Source of the DNA: a virus | DNA length: 64,000 nt | IMG/VR virus record: IMGVR_UViG_3300043427_003273 | Coordinates: 36,902-100,901 of that record | Strand: one strand, 5' to 3' | Shown: in pieces, positions 29,241 to 40,500 of the stretch | Layout: the number at the start of each line of letters is the position of its first letter | Numbering within the stretch: position 1 is the first letter of the stretch | Translations under genes and position numbers: made by a program | Notes under the pieces: generated by a model | What the model was told of the DNA's origin: nothing | Databases searched by the model: none | What the model saw: the letters and a program-made list of their open reading frames with translations, nothing else

Positions 29241-32200
29241 TTAATTATTTGAAGTATAATTTTCATACTTTAATGGATTTATCCTCACAATTGATGGAGA
29301 AGAAGATATTCCAGATTCTCCGTTAATATATGCATCGAATGATATATTTTTAGTCCTTTTCAATTCAGACATTCTTCCCCAAGAGAAATCTCCAAAATAT
29401 TGGCCAAAAGTATATCCAGCTCCAATATTGCCAATAAATCCCCCACTAGGTACATCCAAATTATTATAACTTTCAACTGGGGTTACAACTCTAACAACTT
29501 CAGTCCTTCCAAATCCTACTACCAATCCAGGAACTTCTGTTCTTGCTATTGAAACCGAAGATACTTGGTATACTCCATCAATATATCTATCGCCCTCAAA
29601 TATTCTTATTGTTCCATCGTCTACATTTACAGAATTTATTCCAAAACCAGTCACTGCAGATCCAACATTTGATTTGCTGACTTTAAAATAATATCCAGGT
29701 TGAATTTGAGATTCTGTTATTGGAGATCCTAAAGTTTCATCTCTTAAATATGAATTCTCAGTAATATATAATTCAAATACAAAATTTTTATCAAACCCAT
29801 CTGGTGTTGGATTTTCAAAAATGTGAACTGCGCCAGAAGATGATTCCGAATTTGGATTTTCATCTCTTTCTGCACCAACTAATAAAGTACTGCCAGTTTT
29901 ATCTAAACAAACAAATCTACCAAATCCATCTGCAGCATCATTGGAATATTGTCCCTGCAAAATTGCAATTTCAATAAATGCATTTCCAGATCTATTAAAG
30001 ACATATGATCTACCTGAGGATTCATCTTGATACGCCCCAACTAAAAGAACTCTACCATTTGAACTTATATCAACAGAAGATCCAAAATAATCCCCACCAT
30101 CAATGGAAAGTGATCCTGTTACTTTTGCAGTTAATGAATAGTTTCCATTATTAATATCATAAATATAAACTACTCCAGAAGACAATGGATTTCCCACTTC
30201 TTCACCATTAATAGATCCAACTACGATAGTATTTTTCTCGTTTGCAATTGCAACTGAATTTCCAAAATCACTTCCAGAATCTGTTAGAGTTTCTGGTCTT
30301 AAAATATCAGTTTGCTGATAAGATCCGCCAATAAGTTTAAATACATAGGCTCTTCCGACATTATCAGTTCCAGCTTTTTCAGATCCAACAACTATAATAC
30401 TTCCGTCTGAATTTGTATCGACAGAACTTCCAAAATAATCGAGAGTTTGATCAGAAACACTGCCAAATAAAACTTGAAATTCTACAAATGTATTATCTTC
30501 TTGCTTTTTAAAGACATAAGTAATTCCAGATGCTGCTGGATTTCCTGCCGTTTTGCATCCAGCAACTAAGGTGCTTCCATCCTCACTCATTGCGAGAGAC
30601 CAAGAAACTTGTGCTGTACCAGTAGTCAAACTTCCCAATAAAGTACTAATTCCAATAAATGATAATCCACTACGTTCATAAACATATATTACACCGCCAT
30701 TGTTTACACTGTTAATATCTAATGTTTCATCTTGTCTAGCAGCAACTGCAATAATACCACCGTTCCCACTCATTGCAACAGACCATCCAAAATAGTCATC
30801 TTGATTTGAAGCATAAGTTCCAGTTAAAACTCCAACCTGAGTTATGGTACTTCCAGATTTATCATAAACATAGGCTAAACCGTAATCTATATTTGGATCT
30901 TCATTTTGCAATTCATCCCTATATGAACCAACTACAAATGTAGATCCATCACTTGATACTGCCATTCTACATCCATAAAAATCACTTAAATTTGATGCAT
31001 ATAATCCAGTAACAACTCCAACTGAAGAAATTGGTAACAAAGTTGAAGTAGTTCCAATACCAGTAACCCATCCAAAATCTCCTTCATATAAAACATCTTG
31101 AATTATTTCATACTTAATTGTCGGCGGTCCAATAAAAACAACTGGTTGGGTTCCTGATGTACTGTAACCATATCCAGGATTTGTTAATACTATAGAGTCT
31201 ACAGAACCATTTGAATCTATAGTACAAATAGCTTGAGCCCTTTCATTGGTGGTAGTTCCTATTCCAGTAAAGTTTGGATATGAAATTGAAATATCAGGTG
31301 CTTGGGAATACCCAGACCCTCCAGATTGTAAAGAAATGTTTGAGATTCTTAAATCTGAACCCAAACTAATAGTAGCATTTGCTTGAGTTTCTTGATCATT
31401 TGAAATAATTATAATATCATCCTGAGGATCTTTATTAACCCCAATGTTTTCATATTCATCGTCACTATCAAAAAATGTTTTTAAAGACTCAACGAAAATT
31501 GATTCAGTCGATCCAATCCCAACACTTTTTATAATTTGAGTTTTGGGATATATTTCTGGTTCGTAAGGCACTCTAGATTTTCCAATCACAACGCCATCAA
31601 CAACTTTATCAACCAATTGCTTACACCATTTGACAGATCTTAATAAATTAATATCTCCACTTACTCCAGGAGAAGAATATGAGTTTGTCTCTATAATATC
31701 AGTAGATCTTATATCAGTTACAGTTCTTGAATTTTGTTGCAATGAAAAATCTTGACTATTGAGTGTTACAAGATCGCCAATTTTTATTGTTTCTAAAATA
31801 TCAACTAGTCTAGTATCAACCTCAGTTGTTCCATAATAAAATACAATGACGCATTTATCTCCAGAGTTCGGAGCTTCTGAAAATGTAAATGTACTTCCAC
31901 CACTAAAAGTGTAAGATTGATTTGGAACTTGGTATATGTCATTAATAAAAATGAGCAAATTATATTCCAAGTTTAAAGTTGATCCTGGTCTTGCTCTTAA
32001 TGTAGTTTGAGTTCCTCCCAGTCTAAAAGGAAATTCTTTTCTCTTGCCATTAAATAATCTACTAATATTATCAAATACAACTAAATCACCAAATACATAT
32101 CCAGAAAATTCATCCGTAAAAGTTTGATCAACTATGATTTCAAATTCTTCAAATGTCGATCCTATTGATAAATCATAAACATATGCAACGCCAGATGTTC

Positions 32201-35200
32201 CTATTCCTGTTGTTGTTAATTCATCATATTGAGATCCGACAATAAAACTATTTTTATTTCCAGAAATTGCAACAGAAGTTGCAAAATTGTCATTTAAATT
32301 ATAAGCATAAGTTCCTGTTATAATCCCAACATTAGCATAATCGGATCCTAGATAATTTTTAGTCTTTCTTTCATAGACATAAGCAACTCCAGAAGAACTT
32401 GGTAAATTTATTGATTCATCATTTATGGATCCTATCACAACAACTTCACCATCATCACTAATCGATAGTGATGATCCAAAATCATCTCCAGATTGATTTG
32501 AATAAGTTCCCTGAAGTACTTGGATTAAATAATAAGATCCTAATATTTTTTCAAAAATATAAACCAATCCAGTTATATTTCCTCCAATTATAGAAGTATC
32601 ATCTTTTGCGCCAACCGCAATAATATTTCCATTTTTACTTACGTCTACTGAATAACCAAAATTATCTTGATTTTTTAATTCACTTAATTTTGGTGATGTT
32701 AATATTCCAACTTGATTTATTGACGCTCCAACCTTTTCAAATATATAAACTAATCCAAAATTATCAGATTGAACTCCAGTATCTTCATCTTCAGGAGCAC
32801 CAACTACAATATGACTTCCATCAGGACTAATGGCAACTGAAAAACCAAATCTATCTTCAAGAGAAGCATTTGATCCTTGTAATATTGCTATTTCATTAAA
32901 TGTTGGGCCAGCAACTTTTTCAAACACATATACAGAACCAACCCTTGCCGAAACTAAATTTGGATCTCTTGGCGATCCGACAACTATAAGATTCCCATCT
33001 GATGTAATATCAACATCCCATCCAAAATTGGAAAGTGATAATCCACTTAAACCTCCAGTAGAATTAGATCCTGTTAAAACTCCAACTTGGCTAAAAGTTG
33101 GACCAGAAGACCTTTCAAAAACATAGGCAGTTCCATAATTATTCACTATCCCCACTTTTTCATCTGAAGGAGCACCTACAACAATTAAGTTGCCAGTTCC
33201 GCTCATTGCAACAGAATAACCAAAATTATCATTAAGATCGTATGAATATTCTCCTGTTAAAATTCCAACCTGACTAAAACTATTACCAACTCTATCAAAT
33301 ACATATGCAACTCCAGAAGCAGTTCCAATTCCTAAGGAATTTAAAGCACTTCCTTCTCCAAATGGAGATCCTACAACCATCGTAGATCCATTTGAACTTA
33401 TTCCTACTGAAAAACCAAATCTATCATCATTTGAAGCGATTGATCCAGTAAATATGCCAATTGCTGTACTTATTCCATTAATTTGATTTGTAGAAAATGT
33501 TTGTACTCCTGTAACACCTCCTGTTGGTATCGTTAATATTTCACCTTGACCATAGGAGTATCCAGAAGATAATAATTCAAACTCCTTAATTTTTCCATCA
33601 TTTCCAATTCTAACATTTGCTTTTGCATAACTACCTATTCCTTGAACGGAATTTGAACTATAAACCAAACTTAAATTCTGATATGATAATGGATCATCAA
33701 AATTTAAATCCAAATCATCAAATCGATATATTTTAATCTCAGTCTTTGCTGACTTTAAAGATGGCAAAGGATCATTAATTTTTATTTGGCTTAGTTCTTC
33801 ATCTACAGATATAATTTTACTTAAAATAACATCTTCATCTATTGATACATAATCTTTATAGGTATCAATTCCAGCAACATTTCCCATGTTTAAAATTGTT
33901 GATCCAGATAAAGATCCTCCAGTTAAATTATAAGAAGTAAATAAATTAAATTGAGTAAATCCTATTCCAGTGTTTGTTATTTCAACATTTGTCACATGTC
34001 CATTTCTTATGCTTGAAACACCAATATGAATTGGACCTTTTTTTCTGGTGACATTTTTAACTAATCCACCACCAATGTATAGGTGATTTTGAGGTGCTTC
34101 ACCAACATCAAGAACAAAAGTATCTAATCCTATAGTTTCTAAAACTTCAAATTCATATCCAAATTTCCCAGATGGTAAAAGTATTGTAGCTAGTACAAAA
34201 GAACCAGATGAATTTGTTATTGTATAAGGTGGTGGAGGAATTAGAATTTCATTTACATCTACCTCAAATCCATTTGTAGATACATCAAAAGAAATTGGGG
34301 TATTGATAACAGTAAATCTCTTTTTATCTAATAAAGTTCCAGTATCATTAAATAAAACTAGTTCATTATTAAATAAAGTATTTTCTACATCTCCATCAGT
34401 TGTAAATGTTACAATTCCCGTTGAATATCTAGTTTGATTGATCGAATATTTTATTGGATTTTCTATAGATGGATTTGTACCTTCAAATGTATGTGGATAT
34501 ACATCTCCTGGGTCACTAAATCCAACATAAACTTCTACTGTGGTTGAAGTTACATCTAAAATTTCTAATAATTTATTGTATGCGGGATCTGTTTCTCTTG
34601 GATAATATGTTGTAATTGCTGGATTAAGAGTGCAAGAAAAACCTAATGATTCTGGCTCAATAAAAATATAATCACCAAAAGATACTTTAACTGGATTCGG
34701 TTTATCTGTATTAACACCAACAAAGGTATGCTGAGAAAGATCAGTACTTGTTCCTACGTTAACTTCAATAGTAGTTGATCCAATTGAAGTAATTGTTAAC
34801 AATGAATCACTTGCAGGATCTGTCAATCTTGGATAATACGTTACTGAAGAATTACCATCTAAAGTGCAAGTAAATCCAAGAGATTTTGATGAAAGAAGTA
34901 TTTTTTCTCCGATTTGTAGCGGATGTGTTGTATTTGTAATTGATAATGTAGATATTCCACTTGCAGGATCATAATCTGCATATAAAACATTGTAAGAATC
35001 ACTTGCAGAAAGTGAATGATTTCCTATTGTTAAAGTTGCTATTCCACTCGCAGGATCATAAGTTGCGGAGGTAAAGTTAATTGAATCAGATGTTAAAGTC
35101 GAATCTCCAACTCTTTCAAATGTATGTAAAGATGTATCAGATCCTCCAGATCCTACGTTCACTTCTATTTTAGTTGCAGTTGAAGTAATAACTCCTACTG

Positions 35201-37544
35201 TAAAGTTATAAGCAGGATCTCCAATCCTTGGATAATATGTTGTAGTTGAATTGCCATCAAGAGTGCAACTAAATCCCAAAGATTCTGGTTCTATAAAGAC
35301 CCTATCTCCAGTGGTCAACGAATGAATTCCTATGGTTAATGTTGAAATTCCAGATGTTGGGTCATAAGTTGCATTAGTGACACTAAAAAATTTATTATTA
35401 ACTACTATTGAATTTATTCCGACTCTTTGATTAAATGATCCATACGATTCTCCAAATTTTCCTCCACTGTCACAAGTATACTTAAAATCCCTAAGATCTA
35501 CTAATTCACCTTTAGCAACACTAAATCCTGGAGCAGTAATTGTTACAATACCTGTGGTATTTGTATAATCTGCTTCCGTTGCTGCAAATTGCTTTTCTCC
35601 GTTTAAGTATACATCAACAACACCAACATTTGGCTGAGTTACCGTAATATACGCAATATCTCCTATATTTGTTTGAATAATTCCTGGCGTAAATGTTTTA
35701 ATTGTTACGGCAGTATTATTTACGAATGATCCAGATGTTGGATTATCCAAAACAAGAATTTTATTAACAGCATCGACAGAAATAATCTTTTCATTTGTCG
35801 CCACTGATCCCAAAGTTAAATAAAAATCTTCAGAATTTGTATCAATTCCAACGTTAGTTCTTGGATCTATAATATTGGATACTTTTATTCTATCTGTAGA
35901 TGCCAAAGAAGTTTGGGTTGTATTTGTAGAATATAAGAAATTAAAACTACTGGAATCAAAAACTTCGGACCAAGCATCCAAACCAGATGAAATCTCCACA
36001 TAAGTATTTCCGACAGAAACTATTTCGGTGTATCCGTTATTTTCTATGTAGTTATTTCCTACACTATCTCTGACTGACAATGTGCATTTTGCAGTTGGAG
36101 AACCGTTTAAAAAATATTCTAATTTTTTAAATAATCCATTTTGATTATCAAGGAAAAACCTACCAGAAAATGCCCCAGGAATTCCAGCAGCAGTTGTTGG
36201 TTCATAGGTAGGAGATAAAATTCTTGTTTCTAATGTATAAGTTTCTGGAGATCTATATCCAGAACCAGTATATCCTATAAAAACAGATTCTACTGTTCCA
36301 GAATTGGAAATTTTTGCAGTTCCTCCTGCGGCAACTAATGGCTGATATCCAAATCCCTCATTAGTGCCAACAGATACAATGATTCCACCTCTAGGAATAG
36401 AAGCAGTGTTTATATCTTCTGGACTTGAATTTTTTTCCCCAGTAAAAGAAATAGTAGTAATTCCAGAACTTTCACCCAACCCATAATCAATAAAATCTGG
36501 TGTTTGAAAAACATTATTAATTAATATTAAAGCATTGCCTGTAGAAAATCCAGATACATTTTGCCCCTGTTGCTTTAATACCGCTTGAGTTGATATACCA
36601 AGAAATTGATTTGAAATATCATCTAATAAATAATTTCTATCATAAGGTCCGATATTACTATCTTCAAATCCAGATCTTAAAAATACTCTACCATCAAAAG
36701 TTGAAAATGTCTCAATACCGACATAATCTCTATCTAAAGGATTTTTTCTCTCAAGATCTGTAGTTGGAGATTTGTCAAATGGAGCAACTGGAAAATATAT
36801 TATATTGTCAACTATTTTATAGTTTCCAGTTAATTTTACTACAGCATCGCCAGCAGAATGCGATGCTAACCCAGTACCCAATAAAGGTCTTCTAACAATC
36901 ATTGATGTTGTATTTCCAACACCAAGCAAATTAATCCTCATTATTTCATTATTAACTCTAATAATATCACCATTAAAAAATGAAGTAATTCCTGCTACAA
37001 TTAAAAGATCACTACCAGAAGATAGATCTTCCAATAATTGTGTTTTAATTTCAGTATCAATTGCTGGAGTTTGTATTACGTTATCTATTGTAATTAAACT
37101 CCTTGTATTTTGCTTTTCCCCAATAAATTTATGAAACGTTCCAAACCCAACGGAGGTTAAATCAAAAACTTCTGGTATTCTTTTTAATGCCCTGTCTTTG
37201 GTCGCAGCAAGTTGAATAAATCTATCATTTAATACGACAGCATAAACTGTTTGCGGCAATTTTCTTATTGAATTTCCAACTCCAACAATAGTTGTTGTTG
37301 CTATTCCAATTGCAGCGTCAGAATCGTTAAAAAAATCTTCATATTGATAACTAATTTCTTCTCCTGTTCTGAAAAAGTGATTTGGGATTAATATTGTATC
37401 ATCAATAACATTAACAATATCATAACTATTTCCATCAAAAAACCTTTCAAAAATAGGATCGCCTTTATGCCTCAGTTCAGCACTAAGCTGAACATCAAAT
37501 CTTCTTCCAACGTAAAAACCAGAACCGCTATTGATGATTGGCAT
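29241..37544 (-). CDS. Giant virion structural protein 2 (2,767 aa) with two seven-bladed FG-GAP-like propellers
   Basis: It begins with a beta-rich structural N-terminus (SGSGFYVGRRFDVQLSAELR). Residues ~740-1,030 hold three ~70-aa repeats with the pattern SLGFxCTLD, TYYPR, DPA and HTF. From ~1,355 to ~1,795 there are seven units of about 60 aa with the FG-GAP-like pattern DxFGxSVxISxDGxxIVVG followed by AYVFE. A second set of seven units runs ~2,170 to ~2,580. Each set is the right number for one integrin-type beta-propeller. GxGY units are near residue 2,090-2,140. It sits between gp6/giant 3 and gp8, so it is probably part of the baseplate periphery or a fibre; receptor or glycan binding by the propellers is inference. 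Confidence 0.88.
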   Translation of the reverse strand: MPIINSGSGFYVGRRFDVQLSAELRHKGDPIFERFFDGNSYDIVNVIDDTILIPNHFFRTGEEISYQYEDFFNDSDAAIGIATTTIVGVGNSIRKLPQTVYAVVLNDRFIQLAATKDRALKRIPEVFDLTSVGFGTFHKFIGEKQNTRSLITIDNVIQTPAIDTEIKTQLLEDLSSGSDLLIVAGITSFFNGDIIRVNNEIMRINLLGVGNTTSMIVRRPLLGTGLASHSAGDAVVKLTGNYKIVDNIIYFPVAPFDKSPTTDLERKNPLDRDYVGIETFSTFDGRVFLRSGFEDSNIGPYDRNYLLDDISNQFLGISTQAVLKQQGQNVSGFSTGNALILINNVFQTPDFIDYGLGESSGITTISFTGEKNSSPEDINTASIPRGGIIVSVGTNEGFGYQPLVAAGGTAKISNSGTVESVFIGYTGSGYRSPETYTLETRILSPTYEPTTAAGIPGAFSGRFFLDNQNGLFKKLEYFLNGSPTAKCTLSVRDSVGNNYIENNGYTEIVSVGNTYVEISSGLDAWSEVFDSSSFNFLYSTNTTQTSLASTDRIKVSNIIDPRTNVGIDTNSEDFYLTLGSVATNEKIISVDAVNKILVLDNPTSGSFVNNTAVTIKTFTPGIIQTNIGDIAYITVTQPNVGVVDVYLNGEKQFAATEADYTNTTGIVTITAPGFSVAKGELVDLRDFKYTCDSGGKFGESYGSFNQRVGINSIVVNNKFFSVTNATYDPTSGISTLTIGIHSLTTGDRVFIEPESLGFSCTLDGNSTTTYYPRIGDPAYNFTVGVITSTATKIEVNVGSGGSDTSLHTFERVGDSTLTSDSINFTSATYDPASGIATLTIGNHSLSASDSYNVLYADYDPASGISTLSITNTTHPLQIGEKILLSSKSLGFTCTLDGNSSVTYYPRLTDPASDSLLTITSIGSTTIEVNVGTSTDLSQHTFVGVNTDKPNPVKVSFGDYIFIEPESLGFSCTLNPAITTYYPRETDPAYNKLLEILDVTSTTVEVYVGFSDPGDVYPHTFEGTNPSIENPIKYSINQTRYSTGIVTFTTDGDVENTLFNNELVLFNDTGTLLDKKRFTVINTPISFDVSTNGFEVDVNEILIPPPPYTITNSSGSFVLATILLPSGKFGYEFEVLETIGLDTFVLDVGEAPQNHLYIGGGLVKNVTRKKGPIHIGVSSIRNGHVTNVEITNTGIGFTQFNLFTSYNLTGGSLSGSTILNMGNVAGIDTYKDYVSIDEDVILSKIISVDEELSQIKINDPLPSLKSAKTEIKIYRFDDLDLNFDDPLSYQNLSLVYSSNSVQGIGSYAKANVRIGNDGKIKEFELLSSGYSYGQGEILTIPTGGVTGVQTFSTNQINGISTAIGIFTGSIASNDDRFGFSVGISSNGSTMVVGSPFGEGSALNSLGIGTASGVAYVFDRVGNSFSQVGILTGEYSYDLNDNFGYSVAMSGTGNLIVVGAPSDEKVGIVNNYGTAYVFERSSGPTFSQVGVLTGSNSTGGLSGLSLSNFGWDVDITSDGNLIVVGSPRDPNLVSARVGSVYVFEKVAGPTFNEIAILQGSNASLEDRFGFSVAISPDGSHIVVGAPEDEDTGVQSDNFGLVYIFEKVGASINQVGILTSPKLSELKNQDNFGYSVDVSKNGNIIAVGAKDDTSIIGGNITGLVYIFEKILGSYYLIQVLQGTYSNQSGDDFGSSLSISDDGEVVVIGSINDESINLPSSSGVAYVYERKTKNYLGSDYANVGIITGTYAYNLNDNFATSVAISGNKNSFIVGSQYDELTTTGIGTSGVAYVYDLSIGSTFEEFEIIVDQTFTDEFSGYVFGDLVVFDNISRLFNGKRKEFPFRLGGTQTTLRARPGSTLNLEYNLLIFINDIYQVPNQSYTFSGGSTFTFSEAPNSGDKCVIVFYYGTTEVDTRLVDILETIKIGDLVTLNSQDFSLQQNSRTVTDIRSTDIIETNSYSSPGVSGDINLLRSVKWCKQLVDKVVDGVVIGKSRVPYEPEIYPKTQIIKSVGIGSTESIFVESLKTFFDSDDEYENIGVNKDPQDDIIIISNDQETQANATISLGSDLRISNISLQSGGSGYSQAPDISISYPNFTGIGTTTNERAQAICTIDSNGSVDSIVLTNPGYGYSTSGTQPVVFIGPPTIKYEIIQDVLYEGDFGWVTGIGTTSTLLPISSVGVVTGLYASNLSDFYGCRMAVSSDGSTFVVGSYRDELQNEDPNIDYGLAYVYDKSGSTITQVGVLTGTYASNQDDYFGWSVAMSGNGGIIAVAARQDETLDINSVNNGGVIYVYERSGLSFIGISTLLGSLTTGTAQVSWSLAMSEDGSTLVAGCKTAGNPAASGITYVFKKQEDNTFVEFQVLFGSVSDQTLDYFGSSVDTNSDGSIIVVGSEKAGTDNVGRAYVFKLIGGSYQQTDILRPETLTDSGSDFGNSVAIANEKNTIVVGSINGEEVGNPLSSGVVYIYDINNGNYSLTAKVTGSLSIDGGDYFGSSVDISSNGRVLLVGAYQDESSGRSYVFNRSGNAFIEIAILQGQYSNDAADGFGRFVCLDKTGSTLLVGAERDENPNSESSSGAVHIFENPTPDGFDKNFVFELYITENSYLRDETLGSPITESQIQPGYYFKVSKSNVGSAVTGFGINSVNVDDGTIRIFEGDRYIDGVYQVSSVSIARTEVPGLVVGFGRTEVVRVVTPVESYNNLDVPSGGFIGNIGAGYTFGQYFGDFSWGRMSELKRTKNISFDAYINGESGISSSPSIVRINPLKYENYTSNN

Positions 37545-37561
37545 TTTATTTGTTTAATTTA

Positions 37562-40500
37562 TTAGAGACGACCTACATTAACTTGGAATGCATTTATAGT
37601 ATATTCTACCAATGGAGATGGGGTGAACAGTAATTGAGTATTTCCACCGAGCAAACGACTTGAAAATTCTCCGACTCCCACTGTACCAATTCCAGCTGAT
37701 GGGCTAATTTTAACAACCCCATACTCACTAAGATATGAATTTCTAGTATTTGAAGTTAGTTGCATTTCAGATGCTTTATATTCTTTATTTATTGGTCTTG
37801 TTGACCTTGTGCTTGAGAATCCAAGTAAAACTTCCTCATCATTAACTGTGTCATTAATAATGAGAGCAAATGGTTGATTCGATTCAAACTTCCAAATATT
37901 AGATCCAGATCCAAGATCTGCTGCAGTTCCATCCATAAGTGTTCCCCAAATCCCAAATCCAGTAGTTCCATCTCTTTGAGTAATTTTTGGATCATTAAAA
38001 GATCCACCACTTAAATTGTGTGATTCTCCCAATACCCAAGAAGATCCATTCCAATAAGAAACATTAACAAATGTATTTGGATAAGGTGCGGCGATCACAT
38101 AATCAGATAATGTGTTTCCCCAAGAATAAGTATCTGATAGATTATCCAATAAAATTCCCTGTAAAGCATCACTTCCAGCACCGTCACTTTGTCTAATTGC
38201 AATAATAGGAGATGCATCATAAACTCCAGATGTAGTTATTCCAGCAGATGCTCCAGATGGGAAAGTATTATATGCCGTCCTCTGCCTTTCAGTCGATGGA
38301 ACTATTAATGAATTTGGATAATACTTATAATTTATTGTTCCTATTCCAGTTATGCATGGTGATAGAATTGTTTTATCATTTCCAGAAGTTCCACCTGGAC
38401 CCAAAACTGTCATTATAACTGGCAAATCGGAATCGAAAAATACCCAACTACCTAAAGATGATGTTGTAAGAATTCCAGATTGGTATGAATTCAATGTTAT
38501 TGATGTTGATGCAATTCCAGCAATTCCATTTGGAGAATTATCATAAAGCCTAATCTCAGTGCTACCAAAAGGTGCATAAGCAAAGAATGTTGTTATTCCT
38601 GGAGTAAATCCTCTATCCGCTACGAAATGTCCAAAAGTTGTTGATGCATAAGATACTGGAGCAATAGAATGTTGAGATCCTTCATTCATAAAGTGAACTC
38701 CTTTTGATCCAAAGTATCGATATCCAGATGTAATTCCTACGGATCCACTTTCTGGATCAGTAGATGAAGTTGTTAAAATGCTAGTCACATAACCTTCTGG
38801 AGTAATTTCAAAAATTTCAGTTTCTGGGAATATTGCCGAATATGTTACAGACGCATCTTCAAAAGCATACCAATCAGAAATTCCATGATCTCTTGCTCCA
38901 ACATTATATGGAGTTACTAATCCCGTTTGGATACCAACAACGTTTACGAACAAATAAGAACATTTATATTGCTGTGAAAATTGAGTTGCTAAAACTGGTT
39001 GAGGAATTTCTGTGGATATTCCAGAAATTGTAAACGAAGTAACTTGTCCCGTTTCAAAAGATAATGCTCCTGTAGTTGATGATATATCTTCATTTGAAAC
39101 TGAAGTAGTTATTGTTTTTATATCATAGTCCTGAGTTAAATTTTCATATGGAGTCATAATTACATTAAGAGATGATCCATCAGAACTCATCTCACATGTG
39201 TATGAACATATTCCTAATACTGATTCGTTATTTAAATCTGAGGTCGTTAATTCTCCAAATTCAGACAAAACAGTATTGCCAAAATCATCATGCATAACTG
39301 TTATTTCATTAAGTTCAAAATAATCTCTATTTACTGAAGATACTTGTAATAATACTTTACTAGATCTAAAAGTAGATCCTATTCCAACTACTGTAGTTCC
39401 TACTCCTTGGGATGTCCCCGAGGTTAAAATTCCAATTTGATTATAAACATAAGAAATATCACCAAATCCCAATTCTTCAATATCGGTTGGATCATCTGTC
39501 AACTCAAAAACAACAAAATCAATAATAAAATTATTAACTTCATCTTTTGCGGGATAAAACTGCAATACTTGCTGCTCTCCAACAATTATGGATTCAAAAT
39601 ATGCCATATCATAATTTGTCTCAACTCTTCCATATTGGCCAACGTAGACATTTTCATCATCATGAAGAGTTGTAAGTATTTGCATTTGTCTGTCATCAGT
39701 AAATCTCCTATCTTGGATATAGAAGAATGTTTTTTTAGATCTAATTTCTGTCGAATCTGATCTTGCAACTACTGAAAAATTAGTTTCTCTTGGTAAAGCA
39801 TTGAAATTTTTACTAATGTCATCTATAGGAAGAACTCTATTTGATATTGATTCAATATAATCTTGTAAAATTCTTGAATTAAAAATAATTTCATTTGATT
39901 TTAAGGGATTTCCAAAAGTTACTTCCCTAGCCAAGTCAAAATCATAAACACAATTAACACTAACTTCTGATATAATATCACTTATGCCAAACGAAATTGC
40001 TTCTTGAGATGTTGATATTCCAGAATAGGATATTGGAAGTGATTCTAGTTCTAATTCTGAAAATCTCTTGAATCCTGCAGTATGGTTTAAAGAACCAACA
40101 TCATCATTCCATTTATCTATAGAAACCTTACTCTTCAACGCGTATGAGAAGTATTGATAATAGTCATTATCATGTATTCTTTGAAGATCAAAGTTTAACT
40201 TGCCAGTATCTAATCCCCATCCAGTTGTAACTATTGAACTATCTGCAATATTATATCCAGCATCAAAATCTATTTTATTCAGTAAAATTGCTTTTGTTTT
40301 TGAAGTTTGGCCAATAATTGTATCGCCGACATTAAAGACTATAGTTTCTGCAATTTTCAAATAGTCATTAGCACTATCCCATTGCTCAACTATACCTATT
40401 GAAGTTCCATCTTCAGTAATTAATTCTTCATCTTGAATAAAGTTATTTTTTTCAAGCACTGTAGAATATATTGGAAAATATTTTACTGGAACAACTCTAG

